A stretch of DNA of 36,038 nucleotides from Alkalibacterium gilvum (lineage in GTDB: Bacteria; Bacillota; Bacilli; Lactobacillales; Carnobacteriaceae_A), in assembly GCF_900109085.1 (NCBI RefSeq), contig NZ_FNYW01000020.1, positions 1 through 36,038 on the forward strand, in the 5' to 3' direction. The notes beneath the pieces are model-generated. The model was not told where the DNA came from. It worked only from the letters and a program-made list of their open reading frames with translations, and ran no database searches. Position numbers and translations under genes: made by a program. This document shows positions 24,633-34,899 of the stretch, in pieces (within the stretch, counting starts at the first letter, position 1; every line of letters starts with the position of its first letter).

Positions 24633-25474
24633 AAAAATCACTAAGCCCCTTATTGAAACTCACAAATTTTGAGCTGTCACGCTTATCTAAATTCTTATTC
24701 ACTTTGATGGGATTAACCGTTTTAGCTAATCTCGTTGGCTATATTTATATCCCTATGAAGTTTATGGATAAAATAAATAAATTTACAATTGAAAGCTCAG
24801 CAACAACGGAAGAGGTGCTCAACTCCTTGGGTACTTTATCTTTCTACGACGTTACAATGAGTTTATGGATTGTTGCCCCTATAGCCATAGGTGTCAGTGG
24901 CCTACTCTTTTACTCTATCTTTATCTGGTATAGGGAATGGTTTGGAAAAAACACTTTTGCATATCGCTTACTTATGCTTCCTGTATCAAGAATGACTCTT
25001 TTCTTTTCTAAATTTATCGTGATATTTATCGGTATTTTCACACTTATTTCAACACAAATCGTTTCTTTATTTATAGGATATCCTATTGTTTCAGCTATTG
25101 TAGATAGCACATATTTTTCTAGTTTAGGTTTAATAGAGAGTATGTATATGCACCCACTTTTCCTTATCCTATTCCCTTTAGAACCTAACTATTTTTTAAT
25201 TCTGATCGTTGGAGCAACGGTGTTACTTGTAATGTTTACGCTCATTTTAATGGAAAGGAGCTTTGCTTCTAAAGGCATCTTATTCGGAATAGGTTATGCT
25301 ATGGTTGCCTTAGCTATTGTTCTTTTCCCCTTATTCTTATCAGATATCTTTAATAATAACTATCTGATCTACGGTTCGGAATTAGTAATTATTGAAGTAG
25401 TATTGATGATCATTGTAAGTATCAGTTCGCTCTTTACGAGTCGTTACTTAATTAACAACAAAATAACTGTCTAG
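24629..25474 (+). CDS. ABC-2 type membrane permease
   Basis: A 281-residue membrane protein with about six hydrophobic segments (near residues 21-40, 76-99, 125-150, 185-215, 217-240 and 255-272). It has no recognisable extra domain. Its ATG overlaps the ATPase stop by four bases, and GGGAGG lies ten bases upstream inside the ATPase gene. It is the membrane partner of the ATPase; I could not name a subfamily. Confidence 0.85.
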   Translation: MKKSLSPLLKLTNFELSRLSKFLFTLMGLTVLANLVGYIYIPMKFMDKINKFTIESSATTEEVLNSLGTLSFYDVTMSLWIVAPIAIGVSGLLFYSIFIWYREWFGKNTFAYRLLMLPVSRMTLFFSKFIVIFIGIFTLISTQIVSLFIGYPIVSAIVDSTYFSSLGLIESMYMHPLFLILFPLEPNYFLILIVGATVLLVMFTLILMERSFASKGILFGIGYAMVALAIVLFPLFLSDIFNNNYLIYGSELVIIEVVLMIIVSISSLFTSRYLINNKITV

Positions 25475-25487
25475 AAAGGATGGTACA

Positions 25488-26690
25488 ATGAGTAAATATA
25501 TTAAACTATCAAGTATAATTCTTTTTATTGCGATAACCTTGACTGGTTTTGGACTGTATAAAGCTCAAGCAAGCGGCAAACAGCCTGAACTTAAGATTGT
25601 CACCTCTCAGGGTAAGCCCGAATTGATAGAGCCCGTTCAAGCTTATGGGTTTTTATCACATTATAGTGCTGGAAACTATCCTTCGACTCTTAAATTGAAC
25701 AATGGCAGCCTGTCATATTTAGAAGATGAATCGTTCTTTAAACAATTAGACTCCAATATCAATCCATTTACAGATCATCTTATTTCAAACTATCGTTCAT
25801 TTATGCGTGGAAAGAGTCGACAAGCGAATCAATTTGCGGAAACAGATCAGTATATTTTATACGCTGGCTTACAAAGCGATGTCTTCTTTGAAGGAGGCAA
25901 TCAAAATGAAGTTACCCTTGCTGCTTTAAATAAAGAAACAGAAGAAGAAGAAACATTCTCTGTCCAACTTGAGAACGACTCTTCTTATAATGAAATACGT
26001 GCTATTTATGTTGATTACCCGTCAGTCACTCTTTTAGTCCGCACTCACTCCCGCTCTGATAAATTGAATAACGTGGTTTATACCTTCGATGTAGAGAATC
26101 CTGAAGATCGTTTAACTGAAGAAGTCAATTTAACTAGAGAAATTGGAAGCGATGACTCGCTATATATTGGGAAACCATTTGATCAAACTGAACGTTATAT
26201 TACGCTACAGACTGCAAGAGAGAATATGGATTCAATGTATACCTACACTGAGGAAGTTACGGGATATTACGCCTATGACATCAAGGAAAAAGAAGTTATT
26301 TCAATCCCGAGTACAGAAGAAAACATGCGTTTATTTACGGATAATGACAAACTTTACGTTGGTAAGGTGGCTAAGGACAACATGGGAATTTATGAGCTAA
26401 AGGATGATAATCAGAACATGACTTTGCTCGGAAAGTTTGAACTCTCACCTTCTGATACAAGTAATGATGCCCTTGGTTACAACCACTTTAATCAAAATAT
26501 GACTATTTTAAATGGAAAGCTTTATACGTATGAGTACCCTGAGGATATGAATCGACCATTATTCAAAGTTACAGATATCAGAACACAAGAAATTCTATTC
26601 AGCGGAACCATCGAACAAAAAGATTCAAATAATGAAGAATCCCCCTTTATCGATATTATTGAATACCGATTAAATCCCATGGCAAATTAA
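25488..26690 (+). CDS. Exported protein of unknown function
   Basis: A 400-residue protein that I do not recognise. Residues 8-28 form a signal peptide or single anchor, with a possible cleavage at AQA-SG, and there is no lipobox Cys. The rest is hydrophilic, rich in Tyr, Asn, Asp and Glu, and dominated by short beta-strand-like segments in repeated patterns (for example SLYIGKPF, KLYVGKV, KLYTYEYP), suggesting a beta-propeller-like fold. AAAGGA precedes the ATG. It is the last gene of the GntR-ABC operon, 13 bases after the permease, so it probably serves the same exporter at the outer face. No function is claimed. Confidence 0.8.
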   Translation: MSKYIKLSSIILFIAITLTGFGLYKAQASGKQPELKIVTSQGKPELIEPVQAYGFLSHYSAGNYPSTLKLNNGSLSYLEDESFFKQLDSNINPFTDHLISNYRSFMRGKSRQANQFAETDQYILYAGLQSDVFFEGGNQNEVTLAALNKETEEEETFSVQLENDSSYNEIRAIYVDYPSVTLLVRTHSRSDKLNNVVYTFDVENPEDRLTEEVNLTREIGSDDSLYIGKPFDQTERYITLQTARENMDSMYTYTEEVTGYYAYDIKEKEVISIPSTEENMRLFTDNDKLYVGKVAKDNMGIYELKDDNQNMTLLGKFELSPSDTSNDALGYNHFNQNMTILNGKLYTYEYPEDMNRPLFKVTDIRTQEILFSGTIEQKDSNNEESPFIDIIEYRLNPMAN

Positions 26691-26698
26691 TTTCCTTT

Positions 26699-26732
26699 CC
26701 CCTCTCTATTATTTAAAAGAGAGGGGTTTTTC
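26699..26732 (+). terminator. Terminator of the GntR-ABC operon
   Basis: CCCCTCTC (26699-26706) pairs with GAGAGGGG (26719-26726), followed by TTTTT. Confidence 0.9.
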
Positions 26733-26781
26733 TTTGTTTTTACCTCACCGAGTTATTCTGGTAATCAAAGATACAACTTGT

Positions 26782-26787
26782 TATACT
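26782..26787 (+). promoter_or_regulatory. Candidate proB promoter (-10)
   Basis: TATACT is preceded by TGT (extended -10). The -35 region is poor (TGGTAA, 17 bases upstream). No T-box or other long leader precedes proB, so the proline-specific T-box known for B. subtilis proBA is absent. Confidence 0.45.
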
Positions 26788-26841
26788 ATAAAAAGTTGCT
26801 ATCTTAAAGAATGATTTATTATATAGAAAGAATGATGATGT

Positions 26842-27672
26842 ATGACTAAAGAGACCAGACAAAAGATAAAAGACAGTAAGCGTATCGTTATCAAGATAGG
26901 TACCAGCACAATTATGTATCAAAATGGCGCCATCAATTTACAACAAGTAGAAAAACTCTCCTTTGTTTTAAGTGATTTAAAAAATCAGGGAAAAGAAGTC
27001 ATCCTCGTTTCGTCAGGGGCTATCGGTGTCGGTTTGTCCCGTATGAATTTAACAGAACGTCCTGTGACAATCCCTGAGCAACAAGCTATTGCAGCTATTG
27101 GTCAAACAGAATTGATGCGTTTATACAGTAAATTCTTTTACCACTATGGACATCAAATTGGACAGGTTCTTTTAACAAAAGATGTGACAGACTTTCCAGT
27201 TAGTCGAAAAAATGCAGTCAATACCTTTGAGCAACTTCTTCATAAACATGTTGTGCCGATTGTTAACGAGAATGACACCGTATCTGTTGAAGAGCTTGAC
27301 CATTTGACGCGCTTTGGCGACAATGATACTTTGTCCGCCATCGTTTTAGAATTAACAGAAGCTGATTTATTAATTATGTTGTCAGATATTGATGGCTTTT
27401 ATGATAAAAATCCTATGAAATATTCGGACGCAAAGCGATTTGATCTTATCAGCAATATTTCAGATGATATTCTTGAATTAGCCCAGGATTCTACTTCAAA
27501 ATTTGGTACTGGTGGAATGATTACAAAATTAAATGCAGCAAAAATTGTTTTAAGCGCCGGTAAAAGTATGGTTTTAGCTAACGGTTCAAATATAAATAAT
27601 TTATTTAATATTTTAAATGGTGAAGATGTAGGAACTTTATTTTCAGAGAGTCTGGTGAAAGGAGACAAGTAA
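26842..27672 (+). CDS. proB: Glutamate 5-kinase
   Basis: Phosphorylates glutamate in the first step of proline synthesis. The amino-acid-kinase fold shows KRIVIKIGTST, VSSGAIGVG, NENDTVSV, RFGDNDTLSAIV and SDIDGFYDKNP. At 276 residues it lacks the C-terminal PUA domain found in many ProB proteins, which is common in this order. The ribosome-binding site is weak. It is directly followed by proA with no gap. Proline may serve as an osmolyte as well as a building block. Confidence 0.96.
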   Translation: MTKETRQKIKDSKRIVIKIGTSTIMYQNGAINLQQVEKLSFVLSDLKNQGKEVILVSSGAIGVGLSRMNLTERPVTIPEQQAIAAIGQTELMRLYSKFFYHYGHQIGQVLLTKDVTDFPVSRKNAVNTFEQLLHKHVVPIVNENDTVSVEELDHLTRFGDNDTLSAIVLELTEADLLIMLSDIDGFYDKNPMKYSDAKRFDLISNISDDILELAQDSTSKFGTGGMITKLNAAKIVLSAGKSMVLANGSNINNLFNILNGEDVGTLFSESLVKGDK

Positions 27673-28917
27673 ATGGAATCATTACTAACACTTGGTAAAA
27701 AGGCGAAGCAAGTAGAGCGCCAACTCGCTCAAGCTTCTTCTAAAGAAAAAAATGATGCGTTGCTTTCTATGAGTCGAGGGTTGCTTGAGGATTCAGATAG
27801 CATTATAGAAGCAAATAAAAAAGACATTAAAAATGCTGAAAAAAATGGTATTTCAGACTCCTTAATGGATCGCTTAACTTTAACAACAGAACGAATTGAG
27901 TCCATGTCTCAGGGCCTAGCGGATATCGCTAAGCTGCCGGACCCTATTGGAATCGTAGATAGTATGTGGACAAATGAATCGGGCCTGAAGATTGGAAAGC
28001 AGTCGGTTCCACTAGGTGTCATTGGTATCATTTATGAAGCGCGCCCGAATGTTACCTCCGATGCTGCCGGATTGTGTTTTAAATCAGGGAATGTTGTTAT
28101 TTTACGTGGTGGTAAAGCAGCCTTTCACTCCAATCTAGCTATCGTAGACAGTCTGCGTAAGTCTTTAAGTAAAGGCAGACTGCCTGAAACAGCCATTCAA
28201 CTTGTCGAAGATACCTCACGCGAATCAGCAAATGAGATGATGAAATTAAATCGCTACCTAGACGTGCTCATTCCGCGTGGTGGAGCCACTCTTATTAAGG
28301 CAGTCGTTGAAAATGCCACAGTTCCTGTCATTGAAACCGGAACGGGTAACTGCCATGTATATATCGACCAATCGGCTCAACTTGAAATGGCTAAAGATAT
28401 CATTGTCAACGCTAAAACAGACCGCCCCTCTGTCTGCAATGCCGCCGAGACTTTACTGATTCATAAGGATGTGGCTGAGGAGTACTTACCAGTACTTGAA
28501 AAAGCTCTGAATGAATGGAATGTTGAGTTGCGCGCTGATGAAGCAGCTGGAGAGCATCTGACAACCTTCACTCCCGCAACTGAAGAGGATTGGGAAACAG
28601 AATATCTCGATTATATTCTGGCCGTTAAAGTTGTTGATTCCCTAGATGCGGCAATGAGTCACATCAATCAATACAGCACAGGCCACTCGGAAGCGATTGT
28701 AACGAATGATTACTTTACTGGCCAGCGCTTCCACCGTGAAGTGGATTCTGCAGCTGTTTACGTTAATGCCTCTACACGATTCACCGACGGCTTTGAATTT
28801 GGCTTCGGTGCAGAAATTGGTATTAGTACACAGAAATTACACGCTAGAGGGCCTATGGGGCTCCCAGAATTAACCTCTTCAAAATACATTGTTTTCGGTG
28901 AAGGACAAACAGTCTAA
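27673..28917 (+). CDS. proA: Glutamate-5-semialdehyde dehydrogenase
   Basis: Reduces glutamyl-5-phosphate to glutamate semialdehyde with NADPH, the second step of proline synthesis. The 414-residue protein has the catalytic Cys in [10 protein letters not shown], the substrate-binding [10 protein letters not shown] and the C-terminal [12 protein letters not shown]. It begins at the base after the proB stop, with GGAGACAAGTAA as the coupled ribosome-binding region. proC is not in the window. Confidence 0.97.
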   Translation: MESLLTLGKKAKQVERQLAQASSKEKNDALLSMSRGLLEDSDSIIEANKKDIKNAEKNGISDSLMDRLTLTTERIESMSQGLADIAKLPDPIGIVDSMWTNESGLKIGKQSVPLGVIGIIYEARPNVTSDAAGLCFKSGNVVILRGGKAAFHSNLAIVDSLRKSLSKGRLPETAIQLVEDTSRESANEMMKLNRYLDVLIPRGGATLIKAVVENATVPVIETGTGNCHVYIDQSAQLEMAKDIIVNAKTDRPSVCNAAETLLIHKDVAEEYLPVLEKALNEWNVELRADEAAGEHLTTFTPATEEDWETEYLDYILAVKVVDSLDAAMSHINQYSTGHSEAIVTNDYFTGQRFHREVDSAAVYVNASTRFTDGFEFGFGAEIGISTQKLHARGPMGLPELTSSKYIVFGEGQTV

Positions 28918-28943
28918 TTCAGACCATCTAATTAAATATCAAG

Positions 28944-28980
28944 AAAGAGGTTGGGATGTTTTTGTCTCAACCTCTTTTAG
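28944..28980 (+). terminator. Terminator of proBA
   Basis: AAAGAGGTTGGGA (28944-28956) pairs with TCTCAACCTCTTT (28965-28977), followed by T-rich sequence. It is nearly the same hairpin as the opuA terminator at 12499-12537. Confidence 0.85.
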
Positions 28981-29288
28981 TTTATTCAAATGATTGTTTT
29001 AAAAACCCCACTATCCGCCACTACACAACTAATACGCGCTAACTAGATTTATCTTGTACTTATTCACGCCGATAGTAATGGGCTAAATTTTTTTACACTT
29101 ACACTCTATGTAAAGGAACGTTAAACTGTAAAATGTGACAGAATGAAAGTATTTACTCTAAATATGTAAGCGTTATTTTCATAAAAACGTTGTCACATCA
29201 ACATTTCATATAGCTATTTTACTCAAAAAATGGTATGCTATTTTCTTGTGTAAGTTTACGGGAATATATAAAAAAAGGAGCGGGTAAT
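28981..29288. other. Intergenic region between proA and the SulP gene
   Basis: No gene is seen. The region contains the inverted heptamers TGTGACA (29134-29140) and TGTCACA (29191-29197). An extended -10, TGGTATGCT (-10 at 29234-29239), is the likely SulP promoter, with no clear -35. Confidence 0.55.
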
Positions 29289-30890
29289 ATGCAATTTATC
29301 AAAGATAAAAAAATTATGCCATTTAATCCCATACATAAACTAATTGAAAACAAAAAATTACTGAAAGATGACTTTCTTTCGGGTCTAACCGTCGCTTTAG
29401 CTTTAATTCCTGAATCTATCGCGTTCGCTTTCGTCGCTGGAGTCAGCCCTATATTGAGTTTACAGACAGCTGTCATGATCGGCTTTATCGCTGCAACTTT
29501 CTCAGGTCGCCCGGGAATGATTAGTTCATCAACTGCTGCTATTTCTGTTGTGTTCGCTTCACTCATTGCTGTACACGGTCTAGAGTATTTGTTCGCTACT
29601 GTCGTTTTGATGGGAATATTCCAAATTCTCATTGGAGTTTTAAAACTCGGAAAATACGCACGTATTATTCCTTATCCTGTGATGCTCGGTTTCTTAAATG
29701 GTCTGTCGATTGTTATTTTCCTCTCACAGTGGGATCTATTCAAAGTTAATCAAACATCTATCGTTAACGGTTCAAAAGTCACACAGTCCGTTTGGTTGCC
29801 CGGCCCTCAAATTGCACTCATGTTAGCTTTTGTTGTATTTACCATGCTAATTATTCACTTTGTACCTAAATATACCAAGGCAATCCCATCTAGCTTAATA
29901 GCCATTATTATTATGACAATTATTGCAGTTGTTTTGAATCGTTTCGGTATTCACTTACAAAACGTACAAGACTTTGCCGGTATGGAAATCAGCGGTGGAT
30001 TCCCTCGTTTCCATCTACCTATGGTGCCCATCAATTTAGAAACACTGCGTATTATTTTCCCTTACGCCATTATCGGTGGTCTCGTTGGTTTGGCCGAAGC
30101 TGTCTTAACACTACAAGTTATTGATGAAATGACTAACACGCGTGGCCGTACCAACAAAGAAATTATGGCTCAGGGTATAGCAAACTTAGTTAATGGCTTT
30201 TTTGGTGGTATGGGCGGAGATGCCATGATTGGTCAATCCATTATTAATATCAAATCTGGTGGAAGAAGTCGTATATCAGGTCTAGTGGCAGCATCAGCTT
30301 TAATGTTTTTCATCATGTTTGGATCAGCATTTATCAATGTTATTCCTCTAGCTGGTTTAGTCGGTGTTATGTTTATGGTCGTTGTCGGAACATTTAAGTG
30401 GGAAAGCTTGCGCTATAAGAATAAAGTCCCCACACAGGATATCTTAGTTATCGTCATTGTTTCTCTAATTACTATTTTTGCTGATTTAGCTACAGCTGTT
30501 ATTGTCGGCGTTATCGTCTCAGCTTTAATCTTTGCCTGGGAAAAAGGTAAAGTTATTTACGCCAATGTTGAAGAAACAGATTCCGGTGAAAAGATGTACA
30601 AAATCAACGGCACAATATTCTTTGGCTCTGTATTGAATTTCAAAGATATCTTCGACTTTGAAAATGATCCAGACACCGTTGTATTGGATCTGAAATATGC
30701 TAAAGTCTCTGATTATTCAGCAGTAGAAGCCATTAGTTCTATCACGAAGCGCTACGCAGAACAAGGTAAAACATTTAAAATAGTCCGACTCAGCGATGAT
30801 TGTAAGAAACTATTCCGCAACGCTGATGTACTAGCCTCCGTTCATATTGATGATGCGGATACCAACCTAATCGAATTTCCTTATGTTTAA
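29289..30890 (+). CDS. SulP/SLC26-family anion transporter
   Basis: A membrane transporter of 533 residues for an inorganic anion such as sulfate or bicarbonate. About 11-14 helices are followed by a cytoplasmic STAS domain at about residues 430-530 (GTIFFGSVLNF, VVLDLKYAKVSDYSAVEAI). The conserved GLTVALALIPESIAFAFVAG segment in the first helices and NLVNGFFGGMGGDAMIGQS are family hallmarks. The ATG at 29289 has AAGGAG eight bases upstream, so a longer open frame from 29235 is rejected. It stands alone; BicA-like bicarbonate uptake or sulfate uptake cannot be told apart from sequence. Confidence 0.92.
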   Translation: MQFIKDKKIMPFNPIHKLIENKKLLKDDFLSGLTVALALIPESIAFAFVAGVSPILSLQTAVMIGFIAATFSGRPGMISSSTAAISVVFASLIAVHGLEYLFATVVLMGIFQILIGVLKLGKYARIIPYPVMLGFLNGLSIVIFLSQWDLFKVNQTSIVNGSKVTQSVWLPGPQIALMLAFVVFTMLIIHFVPKYTKAIPSSLIAIIIMTIIAVVLNRFGIHLQNVQDFAGMEISGGFPRFHLPMVPINLETLRIIFPYAIIGGLVGLAEAVLTLQVIDEMTNTRGRTNKEIMAQGIANLVNGFFGGMGGDAMIGQSIINIKSGGRSRISGLVAASALMFFIMFGSAFINVIPLAGLVGVMFMVVVGTFKWESLRYKNKVPTQDILVIVIVSLITIFADLATAVIVGVIVSALIFAWEKGKVIYANVEETDSGEKMYKINGTIFFGSVLNFKDIFDFENDPDTVVLDLKYAKVSDYSAVEAISSITKRYAEQGKTFKIVRLSDDCKKLFRNADVLASVHIDDADTNLIEFPYV

Positions 30891-30925
30891 ACTCCACTAA
30901 AAATAGAGTTGAATATTCTATAGCC

Positions 30926-30979
30926 AACGGGCTGGTTTAAGTTCAGTAGTTTACTGGACTCAAACCAGCCCGTTTTTTT
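30926..30979 (+). terminator. Terminator of the SulP gene
   Basis: AACGGGCTGGTTT pairs with AAACCAGCCCGTT around an inner stem (TTCAGTA/TACTGGA), followed by a run of T. Confidence 0.92.
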
Positions 30980-31071
30980 CATTTACAAATCTTTTCTCAT
31001 TCCCCATATTCAACTATTTTCGCTGTTTCTTTACATCTCTTACTTTAAAACCATAGAATATCTACCCATAC

Positions 31072-31112
31072 AAAAAGCCCCAAAGAGTTTGTCGCTTTAG
31101 ACTCCTTGGGGC
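31072..31112 (-). terminator. Terminator of trpS
   Basis: On the minus strand GCCCCAAGGAGT pairs with ACTCTTTGGGGC and is followed by TTTTT (31072-31076). Confidence 0.88.
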
Positions 31113-31175
31113 CGTATCCTACGTGCTTTTTTATAAGCAGTTTGTTTTACTATTCGTTCACTACAGTTTTTTTAC

Positions 31176-32213
<1,038 letters not shown>

Positions 32214-32286
32214 CTAATTGTCTTTATTGTATCTTAATTATAGGAGGAAAAAAAGCAGAAAATCCTTTTCTTGCAAGAGTCCACCT

Positions 32287-33951
32287 TTATTCATCAAATC
32301 CTTTTTTTATCCACCAAATATTTATAGAAATCAGAAGAAGCAAAACGCCCCATTCTGCATATGGAATAAAAGTTTGTAACACGATCATGCTTATAGAAAC
32401 GATAAATACTGGCACAAAGAAAATCAAACCGGACAAACAACCTTGGTTTGCTTCAGAGGCCGCATATTTCCTAGTAAAGGGTAAAGTTTTGACTGATCGC
32501 TTCATTTCAAAGTAAAGAATGACACTCATTAGTAAAAAGCCATTCAACAAATGAACACTCTGTGCAAATCCCATCAATACTAAAATTAAAAGACTAATAA
32601 AGCTATACATCGGTAACAATATTTTAACAAGCATTACTTTTGTAACTGCCCTTAAAAAGGGTCCTTTTGCTCGTCCCGGGCTAAGTTCAAATATCCAACT
32701 TCCCTTATGATTCACTGAGAATTGTGTAACAACAGCAATCATGGGTATCGAAAGCATCGTAAAATAAGGCAAGTATGAAAATGTTAACGTGTTTTGACTA
32801 GTAATGGATTGCCCTCCCCTTAGAGTAGTGAAAAAGATAAATAGTGGAAAAACTAGCGCACTAGCTATAGATGGATAGAGGCGGGTTTTGAATTCACGTT
32901 CATTTTTTGTTAATTGCCAAGTAAAGTGGTAATAGGCTTTTTCCAAAGAGGATAAACATAATAACTTTTCCGTGCCATTTTCCAAAAGCGAACGTTCTGA
33001 TACTCTCATTTTAGTTTTATTCATTTTCTGAAGATTTCTATCAATTTTATCACTGTTTATATAATAAAGAATACCAATGCCGATCGTGCCCAAAAACAAG
33101 AACAGTGTATAAATCACATACACCATTTTAAAGCCTTCTTGAAGCAGCCCAAATGGCGCAACAAACCACATGGGAAAGAGCAATGCATGACCGAGTGACA
33201 AATCCATTTCCACTAAAAATGTTGACGGGTCAATAATTTCAAATATTTGCCCCATCAGATAATATCCTGCAACCATAAATATGGAAACGCTGATTTGACT
33301 GTAAGCAATAATATTCTTAAGTCGTTCGCCATCAAAATGTTTTAAGACTGTTGCATAAAGAATAATAGTTAATCCCAACGTCCATAGCGAGGCAAGAAGA
33401 GTTAAAATAATGAGTAAAATCCCAGCAAGGATTCCATTAAAATAAAAGGTTGACAGTATGATAACGAGACCCACTGCAAATGTAAACGAAATCAGGTAAA
33501 TACTTATATGCGTTGCTTTTGCTGCCCCGATAGTCTTTTGCGAGACAGGTTTAGAACCTATTAGATCAGCATCTTTTGTATCAAGTAAAATAGTTGAAAA
33601 ATTGGCCAACATTGTAAAGAATACCATAATAAATAAATAACTGAAGTAGGTTGTATACTGAAAGACCCAATTATCATAGACAAATAAAAATAGCATAAAT
33701 ACACTAACCAGCGCATAGACCCATAGACTTCTAAAAAAGTGGTTCTTATCTTCCCGTTCATCCTCGTTGCTGCTCATGCCTTGTATAACAGGATCTCTAC
33801 GGCTATCCATAATCATTTTCGTTTCAAGTATGGTTCGCATCTGTCCGTAATCGACACCAATTTTTGTATAAAAAGGGGCTAGTTTATCAATGAGTTTAAG
33901 GTAAATTGGCGTTGATTCATACATTTCTTTATCTAAGCCGTTACGCATCAT
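32287..33951 (-). CDS. ABC exporter membrane permease
   Basis: A 554-residue membrane protein with about 12 hydrophobic segments and a long N-terminal cytoplasmic stretch (about 90 residues) containing YLKLIDKLAPFYTKIGVDY. It is larger than the EcsB protein of Bacillus (about 400 residues), and I could not assign a subfamily. The first ATG (33951) overlaps the end of the ATPase gene by 11 bases, with an AAAGGGGA upstream; a second ATG follows directly. An open frame continues to 34011 but lacks a ribosome-binding site. The partner ATPase is adjacent. Confidence 0.85.
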   Translation of the reverse strand: MMRNGLDKEMYESTPIYLKLIDKLAPFYTKIGVDYGQMRTILETKMIMDSRRDPVIQGMSSNEDEREDKNHFFRSLWVYALVSVFMLFLFVYDNWVFQYTTYFSYLFIMVFFTMLANFSTILLDTKDADLIGSKPVSQKTIGAAKATHISIYLISFTFAVGLVIILSTFYFNGILAGILLIILTLLASLWTLGLTIILYATVLKHFDGERLKNIIAYSQISVSIFMVAGYYLMGQIFEIIDPSTFLVEMDLSLGHALLFPMWFVAPFGLLQEGFKMVYVIYTLFLFLGTIGIGILYYINSDKIDRNLQKMNKTKMRVSERSLLENGTEKLLCLSSLEKAYYHFTWQLTKNEREFKTRLYPSIASALVFPLFIFFTTLRGGQSITSQNTLTFSYLPYFTMLSIPMIAVVTQFSVNHKGSWIFELSPGRAKGPFLRAVTKVMLVKILLPMYSFISLLILVLMGFAQSVHLLNGFLLMSVILYFEMKRSVKTLPFTRKYAASEANQGCLSGLIFFVPVFIVSISMIVLQTFIPYAEWGVLLLLISINIWWIKKGFDE

Positions 33952-34729
33952 GGGTAAATTCCCCTTTAATACCTTTGAGTAACTGATCTGCGAGTGCTTC
34001 GTGTTCATCAAAACCAGTCAAGGTATTGAAGAGTTCTTCAAGTGTGCCCGCTGCTTCTTTTTTCAATTCATTGAAAGGGCCATCCGCAACAACTTCTCCA
34101 CCATGAAGGATCAAAATACGGTCACTCAATTTCTCTACCGTATCCATAACATGAGAAGAGTAGAATATGGTCTTACCTTCGTCTTTCAATTTAGCCAAAA
34201 GCTCTTTAATTATCTGCACACTGTTTGCATCCAAGCCGCTCAACGGTTCATCCCAGAACAAGATATCTGGATCGTGAATCAGGCTAGAGATAATAAGTAC
34301 TTTCTGCCGCATTCCTTTTGAAAATCCAGACAAGCGTCCGTGAAAGGATTCTTTAATTCCTAATGCATCCATCATTAGAACGGCTTTTCTAATGATTTCT
34401 TTCTCTTTCATCCCGTACAGTTCTCCAACAAAGAGTAAGTATTCTTTGGCTGTCAACGTTTCATATAGTTCCGCGTTTTCTGGTACGTATCCAATACGTG
34501 ATTTATATGTTTCATCCTTCTCGTCAAGCGTTTGATTAAATATTCGAATAGTTCCTGAATCTTTTTTCAACATGCCTAGTAAAATTTTAACTGTTGTACT
34601 CTTGCCTGCTCCATTTGGACCTATGTAGCCAATAATTTCTCCGGGCATAACCGAAAAATTTATTCCTTTAAGTACTTCCCTGCCATCGAATGTTTTAATA
34701 ACATCAATCAATTCCACAATTGGTTCCAT
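33941..34729 (-). CDS. ABC exporter ATP-binding protein
   Basis: The ATPase of the second ABC exporter, 262 residues. Walker A is GPNGAGKST, the signature is FSKGMRQKV preceded by LSG, Walker B is ILFWDEPLSGLD, and the switch is SSH. The C-terminal 40 residues are an extension with a likely regulatory or permease-contact role. GAGGAGG precedes the ATG. The layout resembles Ecs or ABC-2 drug exporters; the substrate is unknown. Confidence 0.93.
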   Translation of the reverse strand: MEPIVELIDVIKTFDGREVLKGINFSVMPGEIIGYIGPNGAGKSTTVKILLGMLKKDSGTIRIFNQTLDEKDETYKSRIGYVPENAELYETLTAKEYLLFVGELYGMKEKEIIRKAVLMMDALGIKESFHGRLSGFSKGMRQKVLIISSLIHDPDILFWDEPLSGLDANSVQIIKELLAKLKDEGKTIFYSSHVMDTVEKLSDRILILHGGEVVADGPFNELKKEAAGTLEELFNTLTGFDEHEALADQLLKGIKGEFTHDA

Positions 34730-34806
34730 ATAATCCTCCTCTAAATCTTTCCATTAAATTTTATCATACATCCTAAGATTATATGATTATCACTAAAAAA
34801 CAAGCA

Positions 34807-34827
34807 ATACTAGTTTCCCATACTAGT
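34807..34827. promoter_or_regulatory. Repeated ATACTAGT upstream of the ABC operon
   Basis: ATACTAGT occurs twice, 13 bases apart (34807-34814 and 34820-34827), each with the palindromic core ACTAGT. It lies about 80-100 bases before the ABC ATPase gene. A regulatory role is possible but not shown. Confidence 0.3.
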
Positions 34828-34857
34828 ACTTAAAAAAACTCACTATACTGCTAGCCA

Positions 34858-34899
34858 AAACAAACCTGTCACGTCATTACTAACGTGACAGGTTTGTTT
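34858..34899 (-). terminator. Terminator of the HD-domain gene
   Basis: Perfect 17-base arms, AAACAAACCTGTCACGT and its complement, enclose an 8-base loop. The stem reaches into the stop codon of the HD gene and is followed by TTTT on the minus strand. Confidence 0.88.

Noticed and set aside
26741-26841. Proline T-box before proB
   Set aside because: The leader is only about 50 bases and lacks the GGTGGNACCGCG motif.
29235-29288. N-terminal extension of the SulP protein by 18 codons
   Set aside because: The ATG at 29289 follows AAGGAG; the extension overlaps the promoter -10 region.
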